A DNA stretch of 64,000 nucleotides, taken from the NCBI RefSeq assembly GCF_015670745.1, contig NZ_JADPCH010000010.1, forward strand, positions 16,977 through 80,976. Direction: 5' to 3'. Every line of letters starts with the position of its first letter. The stretch's first letter is position 1. Positions 51,696 to 59,775 of this stretch are shown here, in pieces. The notes under the pieces were generated by a model. The model ran no database searches. It saw only the letters and a program-made list of their open reading frames with translations, and was not told the DNA's origin. The position numbers and the translations under genes are program-made. This DNA comes from Collinsella aerofaciens. Lineage in GTDB: Bacteria; Actinomycetota; Coriobacteriia; Coriobacteriales; Coriobacteriaceae.

Positions 51696-53715
51696 GCGCG
51701 GTCTCCTCTTCGATCTGGGTGGAAAGCTCCAGCCATTCGTCCTCGAGCTTGGGAAGCTCTTGCTTAAGGCCGTTATATTCCCCCAGCGCCGCGTTGAACT
51801 TATCCTGATCGGCATAAAGCTCTTCGCTTGCCATCAATTCCATAAGCTCGTCATAGCGGGCGCGCTTTTTATCGAGCTCCGTCTCGATCTTCTTGAGCTG
51901 GTTGCGCACGCCCTTGAGCTTTTTGTTGAGTGCGGCGCGGGCCTGGGCCTCGGCGCGCTTTTGCTCCTTGGTCTTTTTGCCCTCGGCGGGCTTGGAGGCG
52001 GTGGCGGGGGTGTCGGGCTGGGCCGCGGTGACCTTAGCGGACTTGGTCGCGGCCGGTGCGCTCTCCCCTGCCGCCTCGGCGGCGGCGCGGGCTGCGAGGT
52101 CCTCGCGCTTGTAGAGGTAGTAGTCGTAGTCGCCGTCATAGACCGTGACCTTGCCATCGCGGATGTCGATCACGCGGTTGGCCACGGCGCGTACCAGGTG
52201 CTCATCATGGCTGATCAGCACGATGGTGCCGGGGAAGTTTTGCAGGGCGTTCTCGAGCATGTCCACCGAGTCGATGTCCAAGTGGTTGGTTGGCTCGTCC
52301 AGACACAGGAGCGCCTCGGGCGCCACGAGCATCTTGGCCAGGGCCAGACGCGCCTTTTCGCCGCCGGAGAGGACGCGAACCTGCTTTTCGATTGCGTCGT
52401 TGTCGCTAAACAGGAAGGCGCCCAGCAGGCTGCGCTGTTGCGGCACGGTCCACTTGGGCGTGACGGTGTCGATCTCTTGCAGGACGGTATTGGACTCGGT
52501 CATGCCCTCGAGTGCGTGCTGAGCGTAGTAGGCCACGCCCACGTTGGTGCCCAGGTCGCGGGTGCCGGTGGTGGGTGGCTCCAGGCCGGCGAGGATCTTC
52601 ATGAGCGTGGACTTGCCGGCGCCGTTGGGGCCGACGAGCGCCACATGCTCGCCGCGGTAGAGCTTGAGGTCGATGTCACTGTAGATGTGCTTGTCGCCGT
52701 ATGACTTGGAGACGCCCTCGAGGCCCACGACCATATCGCCCGAGCGCGGCGGGTCGGGGAACTTAAAGTCGATATGCTTGTGGCCCTCGGGCAGGATGAC
52801 GAGCTCCTTTTTGATCTGCTCGATTTTGCGGATGCGCTCCTGGGCCTGGGCTGCCTTGGTGGGCTTGTAGCGGAACTTATCGACGAAGACCTGCATGTGG
52901 GCGATGTCGCGCTCCTGGGCGGCGCGCTTGGCGCGCATCTGCTCCAGGTTGTCCTCGCGCTGCTTGAGGTAGCTGCTGTAGTTGCCGGTGTAGGTGGTTA
53001 CGCGACGGTTTTCGAGTGCGGCGACGTGGTCGACGCAGGCGTCCATGAAGGCGCGGTCGTGGCTGACGATGAGGACGGCGCCGTCGTAGTTGGCAATAAA
53101 GCCGCGCAGCCACTGGACGCTCTCGAGGTCCAGGTGGTTGGTGGGCTCGTCCAGAAGCAGCAGGTCGGGGTGGCGCAGGAACAGCTTGGCCAGCGCGATG
53201 CGCATCTGCCAGCCGCCCGAGAACTCGGAGCACGGGCGCTCAAAGTCGGTGACCTTAAAGCCCAGGCCGGACAGGATCTTGCGGGCGTTGCTCTCGAGCT
53301 CGTAGCCGCCCAGATGCTCAAAGCGGTCCTGGACCTGGCCGTACTCGTTAAGGAGTGCGTCGACGTCCTTGCCCTGCTCGGAGAGCTCGGTAATCTGGGC
53401 CTGCAGCTCGTTGGCGCGCTCGCCCATGCGGCGAATTTCCTTGGCGGCCGCCATGACCTCGGCAAGGATGGTGGTGTCCTTGTGCTCCAGGTTGGTTTCC
53501 TGCTCTAGGTAGCCTACCTGGCAGTCCTTGGCGTACTGGACCTGGCCGGCGTCTGGGCTGTCGATGCCCATGATGATCTTGAGCATGGTAGTTTTGCCGG
53601 CGCCGTTGGGGCCCACGAGCGCGAAGCGCTCGCCGGGGTTGATCTGGAAGGATGCGCCGCTAAAGAGGACGCGCGCGCCGAAGCTTTTTTCGATCTTGTC
53701 GACCAGGAGGATCAT
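51682..53715 (-). CDS. ABC-F family ATPase (translation factor type)
   Basis: The 677-residue cytoplasmic protein has two ABC domains without membrane segments: Walker A GPNGAGKT near residue 37 and GPNGAGKS near 365, signatures EFSGGW and LSGGEKARL, and Walker [12 protein letters not shown] and [13 protein letters not shown]-terminal coiled coil (residues ~580-677) follows a Thr/Ala/Pro-rich linker. ABC-F proteins act on the ribosome; some give antibiotic resistance. The C-terminal coiled coil resembles Uup/YdiF types. No resistance function is claimed. Confidence 0.93.
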   Translation of the reverse strand: MILLVDKIEKSFGARVLFSGASFQINPGERFALVGPNGAGKTTMLKIIMGIDSPDAGQVQYAKDCQVGYLEQETNLEHKDTTILAEVMAAAKEIRRMGERANELQAQITELSEQGKDVDALLNEYGQVQDRFEHLGGYELESNARKILSGLGFKVTDFERPCSEFSGGWQMRIALAKLFLRHPDLLLLDEPTNHLDLESVQWLRGFIANYDGAVLIVSHDRAFMDACVDHVAALENRRVTTYTGNYSSYLKQREDNLEQMRAKRAAQERDIAHMQVFVDKFRYKPTKAAQAQERIRKIEQIKKELVILPEGHKHIDFKFPDPPRSGDMVVGLEGVSKSYGDKHIYSDIDLKLYRGEHVALVGPNGAGKSTLMKILAGLEPPTTGTRDLGTNVGVAYYAQHALEGMTESNTVLQEIDTVTPKWTVPQQRSLLGAFLFSDNDAIEKQVRVLSGGEKARLALAKMLVAPEALLCLDEPTNHLDIDSVDMLENALQNFPGTIVLISHDEHLVRAVANRVIDIRDGKVTVYDGDYDYYLYKREDLAARAAAEAAGESAPAATKSAKVTAAQPDTPATASKPAEGKKTKEQKRAEAQARAALNKKLKGVRNQLKKIETELDKKRARYDELMELMASEELYADQDKFNAALGEYNGLKQELPKLEDEWLELSTQIEEETARELS

Positions 53716-53745
53716 GGTGCCGCCTTTGACCTTGTGTGCCTATAT

Positions 53746-53774
53746 GAAAAAAGGCCCCAACTTGCGTTGGAGCC
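53746..53774 (-). terminator. Terminator after tRNA-Ala
   Basis: On the minus strand GGCTCCAAC pairs with GTTGGGGCC around GCAA (one mismatch-like G-T), followed by TTTTTT. Confidence 0.85.
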
Positions 53775-53790
53775 TCATTCAATGCTCGGG

Positions 53791-53863
53791 TGGAGACGAG
53801 GGGGATCGAACCCCTGACCTCTTGACTGCCAGTCAAGCGCTCTCCCAGCTGAGCTACGCCCCC
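53791..53863 (-). tRNA. tRNA-Ala (GGC)
   Basis: The cloverleaf starts GGGGGCGTAGCTCAGCTGGG. Anticodon loop CTGGCAG (anticodon GGC) lies between CTTGA and TCAAG, with T loop GGTTCGATCCC. The discriminator A is followed by CCC, so the CCA end is not encoded. Confidence 0.95.
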
Positions 53864-54069
53864 GTGCGAAGAAGTATTATACGGGAACTCCCCCGGCGAT
53901 GCAAGGACAATTTTGGAAAAACTTTCCTGGGGCGGCGGCACGGATGCGGGACGGACTCGAGAGCGATGGGCCCGCGATGCCCGACTAAGCCCACGGGGCG
54001 CGCCCCGCGGGAGGGCGGCGCTGCCGCCGCCCTCCCATCAGGCTCCACCCCGGCCGCCCCCGGGGCCTC
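53864..54069. other. GC-rich intergenic DNA with strong hairpin
   Basis: Between tRNA-Ala and palindrome C no gene is credible. GGGAGGGCGGCG (54009-54020) and CGCCGCCCTCCC (54025-54036) form a 12-bp stem around CTGC; GGGGCGCGCCCC near 53996-54007 is self-complementary. The region is far more GC-rich than the gene that follows it. Confidence 0.6.
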
Positions 54070-54233
54070 CCGCCACGAAACCGGCCCATCTACTACGTTT
54101 GGCCGGCATCCCCCGACCATGGCGCCTCGGGCAAAAATAAAATCGCAGGTAGACGGCCTGCGGTTTTCGCGAAATACGGGGTATGGTCGAGGGGTCGGGC
54201 TTAAACGTAGTAGATGGGCCGGTTTCGTGGCGG
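54070..54233. repeat. Structured palindromic element, type C
   Basis: This 164-base element has perfect 31-bp arms (54070-54100 and 54203-54233) around a 102-base centre. The centre can fold further: a CCCCGACCAT/ATGGTCGAGGGG stem with a bulge, then AAAATCGCAGG/CCTGCGGTTTT with a TAGACGG loop. It resembles families A and B in design (perfect arms, structured core). Only one copy is in the window. It lies between tRNA-Ala and the accessory island. Open frames across it are products of symmetry, not genes. Confidence 0.85.
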
Positions 54234-54285
54234 CGGCATCGCAGGCAGCCGACAGAGGGCGTCCGGAAGTGAGCAAGGCACCCGT

Positions 54286-55443
54286 CTAACGACCGATTTC
54301 CAGCCAGTTGCATAGTACGTTGGCTCGCAACTCCATTTCCGTCGTCTTTTGCGCCTTAGTTTTGCACCTATAGCGCAATTCCAAGCGCGAGCAAAGACTT
54401 CGCACGATCGCATCAAGCTGCTCGGCATCGTTAAGCATGTCGTGCGTAACCAGAAAGACGTCATACCCCATACTTTGCAGCGCCGTCATGCGTTTGGCAT
54501 CGTGGTCGAGCACGGCGCCTGATCCGTGGATAACCTCTCCCTGAATCTCCACGATGCCTGCCTTCATTATGGTTGGATTCACGATCACGATATCCCCGTA
54601 GCAGACTTTTTGCCCTGCAATGCTCTGCGCCGATGCGGTGAGCGGCGTAAGGTCGTTAACATAAACGTTTCGAAAGCCGGCACCGCCGCGAGATCGAGGA
54701 AGCGATAGCAATAAAATTCCTGCAACTTCAAGCGGAGAAGCTGCTATACCTGTCACCAGCTGCGCGGCGTTGTAAAACTTCGTACCCCACTTTCGTTTTT
54801 TCATCTTACTGGCGTACTCATGAAGCTCGTGTAATTCGATGAGCGGTTTCCTCATCCAGAGCGAAGTGCCCTTTAGCCTTGTGACCTCCTTCGTCTTCTT
54901 TTGTCCGTTGGGCCCCTTCGTATTTACCTGTTCTTTGACTTTTATACGCGCATAAACGCGTTTCCATTGTGGTTCGTCTTGGCTTTCATCGAGGTCAAAG
55001 AGGGATTCGGTGGTGGCGTCCTGTGCGGCGCCTTCAGCTTTGAGTAGTTCTGCTTCTGCTGCGGCGGTGGGCTCAAAGACTGAGAACCATCCGCAAAATT
55101 CGTACATGGCAAGGACAAGATCGGTTGGAGACACAAAGCGCGCCATGGTAAATAGCGTCGCAAGTGGATTGGTAACCCTAAAGCTCATCGCGGTTTCCAG
55201 CGTGCTATCCACCCCCGAAGCATCATCACAGTGGATTGTTGTCCGTAATCCCGAATGGTAGTTAACGCCACCGGGCACTGTTGTGGTAATAATCGGGGTC
55301 TTGAGGACGTCGACTACAAAGGGCGATTGAGATAGGGCTCGCCTGCCGTCTTCTGGGCTTGGCAGTCTTGGGTAGAGGTCGCGGACCTGCGGTGGGCAGC
55401 GCCAGTAGCGGAATGCGGTGTTTGCGCAGGCAATCTCGTCCAT
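54286..55443 (-). CDS. AbiEi/DUF559-like protein, putative nuclease fold
   Basis: The 385-residue protein has a middle region like AbiEi-type antitoxin or DUF559 proteins (TAMSFRVTNPLATLFTMARF; LVLAMYEFCGWF) and a C-terminal segment with E-x-QG...LDHDAKRMTALQSMGYDVFLV, resembling the Vsr/DUF559 PD-(D/E)XK-like fold. Assignment is by eye and moderate. No partner toxin gene adjoins it. It is the first gene of the accessory island. Upstream lies a TTTGGTC motif pair also seen before recA. Confidence 0.55.
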   Translation of the reverse strand: MDEIACANTAFRYWRCPPQVRDLYPRLPSPEDGRRALSQSPFVVDVLKTPIITTTVPGGVNYHSGLRTTIHCDDASGVDSTLETAMSFRVTNPLATLFTMARFVSPTDLVLAMYEFCGWFSVFEPTAAAEAELLKAEGAAQDATTESLFDLDESQDEPQWKRVYARIKVKEQVNTKGPNGQKKTKEVTRLKGTSLWMRKPLIELHELHEYASKMKKRKWGTKFYNAAQLVTGIAASPLEVAGILLLSLPRSRGGAGFRNVYVNDLTPLTASAQSIAGQKVCYGDIVIVNPTIMKAGIVEIQGEVIHGSGAVLDHDAKRMTALQSMGYDVFLVTHDMLNDAEQLDAIVRSLCSRLELRYRCKTKAQKTTEMELRANVLCNWLEIGR

Positions 55444-55772
55444 GTGGACCTCCCCTAGTTTCGACCGTAGGCCGTGCGGATTGCGGGCATGGCAGATTAT
55501 CTACCGGGGCATCATGCGGGTAAGTACTGGAAGCTGGCCAAATGCTGACCAAATATTGGATGGGATGAGTTGAAAGGTTGATCGAGCCATGAATGTGCTG
55601 GTACGAGCTATGCGCCAGTGGTCTCTGTCTCCACAATTGCACATAGATTACGCACGGAATTCAATGAATGAACGCAGACGCATTTTGCAAAACGTGTAAT
55701 GACGACACCTAAGGTGAACTGCGTAACATATAACGCCTTAGGTAACTTCGCTTCGATTTTGGTGTCATAAAG
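55444..55772 (-). other. Upstream region of the AbiEi/DUF559-like gene
   Basis: No gene is credible in these 329 bases. On the minus strand TATTTGGTCAGCATTTGGCC (55536-55555) matches the recA-upstream array at 17 of 20 positions. A hairpin CCTAAGG (55708-55714)/CCTTAGG (55736-55742) with inner GCGT/ACGC is present. No clear -35/-10 pair was found. Confidence 0.5.
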
Positions 55773-55803
55773 AAAAAGGTCAGAGGCTAAACACCACTGA
55801 CCT
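55773..55803 (-). terminator. Terminator after tRNA-Val
   Basis: On the minus strand AGGTCAG and CTGACCT form a 7-bp stem, followed by TTTTT. Confidence 0.8.
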
Positions 55804-55813
55804 GTGCTTTAGA

Positions 55814-55888
55814 TGGTGGGCGATACAAGATTCGAACTTGTGACCCCATCCGTGTGAAGGATATGCTCTACCCCTGAGCCAATCGCCC
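55814..55888 (-). tRNA. tRNA-Val (CAC)
   Basis: The cloverleaf starts GGGCGATTGGCTCAGGGG. The anticodon loop TTCACAC gives anticodon CAC; the T loop is GTTCGAATC and CCA is encoded. The island genes lie on both sides of this tRNA. The 138 bases between it and the DUF3825 gene hold no gene. Confidence 0.95.
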
Positions 55889-56026
55889 GTCGCCTTTCGG
55901 CAAAAGAGATACTAACATAGCCGTACGTGGTTTACCAAGAACTTTTTGCCCCCGATTTTAAATTCGTGGGTGCTAGCCAAGCCAAAGCAACCAAAGTAAT
56001 CGACAAAACCGCAGCTAAACCACCAT

Positions 56027-56815
56027 TTACCGCTTAATCCACGAAGTCTCGGGGCGGCAGATAGGTCGCGCGTTGTTGTAGGCCATGTCGAGCGTGAGGC
56101 AGGTGCGCGCGGCGTAGAAACCGTCCTCGCGCTGGATGGTCAGCGCCAGCTCGGGCTTGTCGCCGGTCAGGCACAGCGGCAAGAGCAGCTGGATCCGGCC
56201 GCCGTAGAACTGCGGCACGGCGAGCGTGTAGTTGGCGGCGGCGCGGCGGGCGGCTTCGACGACGGCGCCCTCAAAGGCGCGACGCAGCAGCAACGAGTTA
56301 CCCTCCCCCATCAGACTGGCGGGAATACGCGTCAGGTTCTCCTCATCGCCCAGAATGTGGTCGATGTTGGAGCGGATAGGCAGGCGGTAGTCAAAGACTA
56401 GCTCGGAGGGGTCCTCGGCAAAGCGCACGCGGCGCGGCAGGTACTCAAACGAGACCAGCATGGGGTCGCTCTCCTTAAAGAAGCCCTTCAAAAACCAGCG
56501 CTGGCGCGCGTCTGGCTTGGTGTTGGGCTCAAACAGACCGTAGATGGTCTCGTAGCGGCGCGTGTACAGGCCGGTGTTGAATAGGCAGCGGTCGTCGTCG
56601 AACACCAGCGGCAGGTTGGACGGCGCGGTCTGGTCCACGTCGCGCTCGGTCAGGAACACCGCGCGGCTAAACGAAAACGACAAGTAGTTTCTGAGGATGC
56701 GGTTCCCGGGACCCCAGTCCTCGGGATCGGCGAGGTCGACAAGGCGGTCGTAGCAGGGCTCGGGGCAAAACGCGAAGTCGTACACATTACTGCACAGGGT
56801 GCTGGGGATCTCCAT
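56027..56815 (-). CDS. DUF3825-domain protein
   Basis: The 262-residue protein resembles DUF3825 proteins: NRILRNYLSFSFSRAVFL, a FDDDRCLFNTGLYTR segment, then YGLFEPNT and WFLKGFFKESDP. No catalytic motif is obvious. DUF3825 genes are often found in mobile or defence contexts, with unknown biochemistry. It lies 45 bases after fic on the same strand and may belong to that operon. The start is uncertain: ATG 56815 or an in-frame TTG at 56830. Codon use is GC-rich, like housekeeping genes. Confidence 0.7.
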   Translation of the reverse strand: MEIPSTLCSNVYDFAFCPEPCYDRLVDLADPEDWGPGNRILRNYLSFSFSRAVFLTERDVDQTAPSNLPLVFDDDRCLFNTGLYTRRYETIYGLFEPNTKPDARQRWFLKGFFKESDPMLVSFEYLPRRVRFAEDPSELVFDYRLPIRSNIDHILGDEENLTRIPASLMGEGNSLLLRRAFEGAVVEAARRAAANYTLAVPQFYGGRIQLLLPLCLTGDKPELALTIQREDGFYAARTCLTLDMAYNNARPICRPETSWIKR

Positions 56816-56860
56816 GTGGTGTCCAATCAATTCATTAACCGGCGTGCGGATGCTTAGATT

Positions 56861-57373
56861 CTATACGAGCGACAGATCGCCCGTGCCCGCAACGAATCCG
56901 CAGCGCAGCTCTTCGGCTAGCTCGCTGTTCGTGCGGCGACTGGAAACGAGGTCCTGGATCCAGGCGTAGTACTGGTTGTCTTTTGGTTCGGGGCTGTCAG
57001 ACAGCACGACCGGAGTGCCTGCGAACCTTAAGACGGACAACGCAAAGACAAGGCTGGTTCGTTTGTTACCGTCTTCAAAGATGTGGTCCTTGACCATGTG
57101 CTCGGCCACGTAGGTGACCTGGTCAAAGATGTCTGCGAAGCGATCGACCGGCGATTGACCGAATATCGTACAGAATGCACCCGCAAGCACGGACTCGACG
57201 CATCCAAGCTCAAGCGCGGCCCGGTCGCCTGTGGCGTCGGTTGTATAGCAGCGTCCGACCGTCATCAGCGTGCTGTGCAGGCGCATCACGGTCGCGGCCA
57301 TATCTTCGAGCAAACCGGCATCATCGAGCACGAGCGGCGCGAACGGATGCGCTCCCCGCTTCGTGTCCGCCAT
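56861..57373 (-). CDS. Fic/Doc family protein
   Basis: The 170-residue protein has the Fic core motif in KDHIFEDGNKRTS (H-x-F-x-D-G-N-K-R), with Lys as in Doc-type proteins, near residue 112. Fic enzymes AMPylate targets; Doc-type ones phosphorylate EF-Tu, so the reaction is open. ATG 57373 overlaps the stop of the 61-residue gene upstream (TGATG), which may encode its partner. The frame is open upstream to 57520, with plausible residues (DHFEHAQRAQALGELL), so a longer protein is possible. Confidence 0.82.
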   Translation of the reverse strand: MADTKRGAHPFAPLVLDDAGLLEDMAATVMRLHSTLMTVGRCYTTDATGDRAALELGCVESVLAGAFCTIFGQSPVDRFADIFDQVTYVAEHMVKDHIFEDGNKRTSLVFALSVLRFAGTPVVLSDSPEPKDNQYYAWIQDLVSSRRTNSELAEELRCGFVAGTGDLSLV

Positions 57374-57558
57374 CAGGAGTTCTCCAAGAGCCTGAGCGCG
57401 TTGGGCATGTTCGAAATGGTCAGCCGAATAGCTTCGTCGATTGACGTGGTGCCGCCGAGCAAAATCGGTGATGCTGAATTTGCCACGTGCGCAGTTGAAT
57501 GATCTTCTTGAGCAACGCAATCAGCGCCGTCATCTTGTTGAACATAGCTCCAAGGCAT
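57373..57558 (-). CDS. 61-residue protein coupled to Fic, possible antitoxin
   Basis: The small protein starts MPWSYVQQDDG and ends in a helical segment (SIDEAIRLTISNMPNALRLL). ATG 57558 has a strong GAGGAG site within the end of the XRE gene, and its TGA overlaps the fic ATG. Third codon positions in the 3' part are GC-rich, supporting translation. Its first 36 bases are about 90% identical to the start of the gene at 59410-59715; the rest is unrelated. Antitoxin or fusion remnant are both possible. Confidence 0.55.
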   Translation of the reverse strand: MPWSYVQQDDGADCVAQEDHSTAHVANSASPILLGGTTSIDEAIRLTISNMPNALRLLENS

Positions 57559-57569
57559 TTCTGACTCCT

Positions 57570-58259
57570 CTATAGCTTTACAGACGAAATAGCCTGCGAG
57601 TCGTACTCCAGAGCAATCGGTTGCCAGACGAGGTCTTCGATGGTGCAGTTTAGGGTGTCTGCAAGCGCCAATGCCGAGGAAACCGAGGCGCGGCGTAGGT
57701 CGAGCTGGTTCTGCTCGTAGAGTTGTATGGCGCGAAGCTTAACCCCCGATTGGGCGGAGAGCTGTTTTTGCGTTAGTCCGGCAGCCTTTCGTGCCGCCTT
57801 GAGGCCCTTTTTGTCTGCCTGGGCGTTGTTCCATTTTTCGATGACAATCTGGGCGAATTTATCTTCGGAGGCCTCGTGGAGCGGATGGTACGAGCCGATG
57901 ATCCAATCGAGCGGAGCGACTTCGAGTAGCTTATTAAAGCCCAAGCTGCTCATCCATTGCGTATAGGCCATAACCCACCCCGCCCAATACTGAGGTGAAC
58001 GGTCGAACGGATAGGTCTCCCTACATCTGACGGGGGTCAGTCCCGCATGGGCGATAATATCGCGCGCGAGCTCGTCGCCCGCCATGCCGCAGACGACGCG
58101 AGGCATACCGCGCTCAAACTGTTTCATCTCAAGTGCGTTCGACATGATCGCCGTCAACTCGGCTGGAGTCAGCCCTTGGTCACAGAGAGCAAAATCGACC
58201 GCCTCGCCCAGCGTTCTCATTGCATCCTCGAGATACATCTCACTGTAGGCGTGGGTCAT
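57570..58259 (-). CDS. XRE-type helix-turn-helix protein paired with DUF3990
   Basis: The 229-residue protein has an N-terminal ~150-residue domain of unknown fold and a C-terminal XRE helix-turn-helix (residues ~152-215: ARKAAGLTQKQLSAQSGVKLRAIQLYEQ). Its start overlaps the DUF3990 gene end by 20 bases. Such pairs are typical toxin-antitoxin-like modules with a DNA-binding regulator. It is the likely binder of the large palindromic operator at 58921-58973. The stop codon is 12 bases before the 61-residue gene. Confidence 0.8.
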   Translation of the reverse strand: MTHAYSEMYLEDAMRTLGEAVDFALCDQGLTPAELTAIMSNALEMKQFERGMPRVVCGMAGDELARDIIAHAGLTPVRCRETYPFDRSPQYWAGWVMAYTQWMSSLGFNKLLEVAPLDWIIGSYHPLHEASEDKFAQIVIEKWNNAQADKKGLKAARKAAGLTQKQLSAQSGVKLRAIQLYEQNQLDLRRASVSSALALADTLNCTIEDLVWQPIALEYDSQAISSVKL

Positions 58260-58908
58260 CGCCCGTCATCCCCTCTCGAATGATATCGACGATACGTATT
58301 CCCTCAAACGGGTTTTCGGCAAGGAGCTCCCGATACTGCGCCCTTGCCGCTTCATCTCGTTCCTTGGCCAATGGACCATACAGAGCTTGCTGCGCACGTT
58401 CAAATCCAGCAAAACGAATGCTCTTAAACGCACGCTCGCTTTTGAGCACAATCTGCTCCCCCAGGTTACCGAGCCTTATAGATCGTCCAAGCTGATCGAC
58501 GGTGATCGTATTGTTTACAAAAGCTCTGGCATAGCTAAAGTACGAGTCGTCCGCACGCCACCCCCTTATTACGTCGCAAGTGCTCGTCTGAGGTAGAAAG
58601 TTATCATGGAGATATTCGCACGCCCCCGCGGCAATGGCGGTATCTTTGCGAAAAGAACGATGCTCAACGAGCAACGCTATCCAATGCAGGACGCAATATT
58701 GCGGCGATAGCAAGTCGAGAACTTTGAGATCGGCTATATCGAGTTCATAGCGATTCGCAAAGCCATCGGCATCGCGCGAGCATGCCCATTCCCTTGCAAG
58801 GTCGAGGCTCTCTGTGCAATAGAATCCCTGTCCATAGTCGTTATGGATTTTCCCCAGGCCAAGTTGGGGAGTCTCAATGATTTTCTGAGAACCATGCCAT
58901 AGTTCCAC
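58240..58908 (-). CDS. DUF3990 protein, putative ADP-ribosyltransferase-like toxin
   Basis: The 222-residue protein starts ELWHGSQKIIETPQLGLGK and has NDYGQGFYCTESLDLAREWA, the DUF3990 hallmark, resembling the H-Y-E type ADP-ribosyltransferase fold (HGS, GxGFY, later E). The reaction is inferred only from fold similarity. The GTG start at 58908 follows TAGGAG. It is the first gene of a minus-strand operon DUF3990-XRE-61-residue gene-fic, with a palindromic operator immediately upstream. Confidence 0.78.
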   Translation of the reverse strand: MELWHGSQKIIETPQLGLGKIHNDYGQGFYCTESLDLAREWACSRDADGFANRYELDIADLKVLDLLSPQYCVLHWIALLVEHRSFRKDTAIAAGACEYLHDNFLPQTSTCDVIRGWRADDSYFSYARAFVNNTITVDQLGRSIRLGNLGEQIVLKSERAFKSIRFAGFERAQQALYGPLAKERDEAARAQYRELLAENPFEGIRIVDIIREGMTGDDPRLQ

Positions 58909-58920
58909 GCGAGTCTCCTA

Positions 58921-58973
58921 ACAGGTATCGCTCTAGCGATAGTATAACATACTATCGCTAGAGCGATACCTGT
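58921..58973 (-). promoter_or_regulatory. Four-half-site palindromic operator of the DUF3990 operon
   Basis: Two perfect 25-bp arms (58921-58945 and 58949-58973) are separated by AAC. Each arm itself holds a near-palindrome, TATCGCTCTAGCGATA or TATCGCTAGAGCGATA, so four TATCGCT half-sites are present. It ends 12 bases before the GTG. A TATACT -10-like sequence lies at the centre on the minus strand. The next 133 bases to the nucleotidyltransferase gene hold no credible gene. Confidence 0.8.
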
Positions 58974-59106
58974 ATTCAAATAGCAAGAGGGTGTCTGGAA
59001 CCGAGTTTGAGTTCAATACTTGCTTCTAAGGCTCGCCGAGTCCGGAAGTATGCGACATAATTCAGACTTGCTGATCATGCCGGAGCACACTAACGCCTCG
59101 TCCTGC

Positions 59107-59406
59107 TTACAGAGCTTCATAGACACGCACCTCATCTTGCTCGATGCTTTTGCGGAATGCCGGGCGCATGTGCTCTGGTGGGTTGGTGACGATATCAACC
59201 TTTCGCCCAAGTTCCCTCTCGAGCTCATGGGAGAGTTCGTAAAGCGTGCCGAACGTCATGGTGTTGCCGCAGACTAGGCGCAAGTCAATATCGCTACCGG
59301 GCGTTTGTTCGCCTCGGGTAAACGAGCCAAATAAATATGCTTCGCTGACGTCGTATTGAGCAAGCACGCGAGAGGCGGAGGTGGATATGTCGGTAGGCGA
59401 AATCAT
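59107..59406 (-). CDS. Minimal nucleotidyltransferase (MNT-type)
   Basis: The 99-residue protein has the nucleotidyltransferase signature GSFTRGEQTPGSDIDLRL (GS-x10-D-x-D) near residues 27-44. Minimal nucleotidyltransferases usually pair with HEPN toxins and silence them by AMPylation or oligo-AMPylation. No HEPN gene follows downstream; instead a 101-residue gene lies four bases upstream. A possible degraded frame follows at 59013-59106. Role as antitoxin is inferred from family. Confidence 0.85.
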   Translation of the reverse strand: MISPTDISTSASRVLAQYDVSEAYLFGSFTRGEQTPGSDIDLRLVCGNTMTFGTLYELSHELERELGRKVDIVTNPPEHMRPAFRKSIEQDEVRVYEAL

Positions 59407-59409
59407 GGG

Positions 59410-59715
59410 TTATTTGCCGTTCAACAGTAGAACGTCAGGGGGCCAGCGTCGAAACCACCAGTCCGGTTTTTTTTGGCGTTCGGCGAGCTCGAAGATAAAC
59501 GGGGCGTTTGATCTAACAAATTCTTTCAAGAAATTGAGGTCATCAGCAGTAAATCCTTCAACGTTAAACCATTTGACCGCAGGCAAGAAGCATTCTGCAT
59601 GGTCAAAGCCAAGGTCAACCGGACGCTCGACGGCTACGCGAACGGTCCCGTCATCTCTTGTCTCTGAGTAGGCAAACTGAGTGCCGTCATCTAGTTGAAC
59701 ATAGCTCCAAAGCAT
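59410..59715 (-). CDS. 101-residue hypothetical protein upstream of MNT
   Basis: The protein starts MLWSYVQLDDGTQFAYSE and has VAVERPVDLGFDHAECFLP, VEGFTADDLNFLKEFV and a C-terminal Trp-rich WWFRRWPPDVLLL. I do not recognise a family. Its first 12 residues match the 61-residue gene before fic. It ends four bases before the MNT start, so the two are cotranscribed. ATG follows CGAGGT. An inverted repeat 11 bases upstream (59726-59748) may be its operator. A role as partner of MNT is inference. Confidence 0.6.
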   Translation of the reverse strand: MLWSYVQLDDGTQFAYSETRDDGTVRVAVERPVDLGFDHAECFLPAVKWFNVEGFTADDLNFLKEFVRSNAPFIFELAERQKKPDWWFRRWPPDVLLLNGK

Positions 59716-59725
59716 TGCTACCTCG

Positions 59726-59748
59726 TTTATAACTTTTTGAGTTATAAA
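59726..59748 (-). promoter_or_regulatory. Inverted repeat upstream of the 101-residue gene
   Basis: TTTATAACT and AGTTATAAA form a perfect 9-bp repeat around five bases. On the minus strand no T tract follows, so an operator is somewhat more likely than a terminator of rloB. Confidence 0.45.
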
Positions 59749-59775
59749 TCTGCCCCTAACGCGGGATGAATCGCA

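Noticed and set aside
49770..51767. 665-codon plus-strand frame over scpA and the M50 protease gene
   Set aside because: Both minus-strand genes have catalytic or family motifs; the plus frame crosses gene boundaries and has none.
53913..54313. Open frames across palindrome C giving HETGPSTTF or KPAHLLRL twice
   Set aside because: The repeated peptides come from the two arms of the palindrome read in different frames, not from a gene.
59013..59228. Minus-strand frame as a HEPN partner of the nucleotidyltransferase
   Set aside because: Most of it lies inside the nucleotidyltransferase gene out of frame, and no HEPN R-x4-6-H motif is seen; at most the last 30 codons could be a remnant.
59020..59277. 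85-codon plus-strand frame over the nucleotidyltransferase gene
   Set aside because: The minus-strand gene has the GS-x10-DxD motif; the plus frame has no family features.
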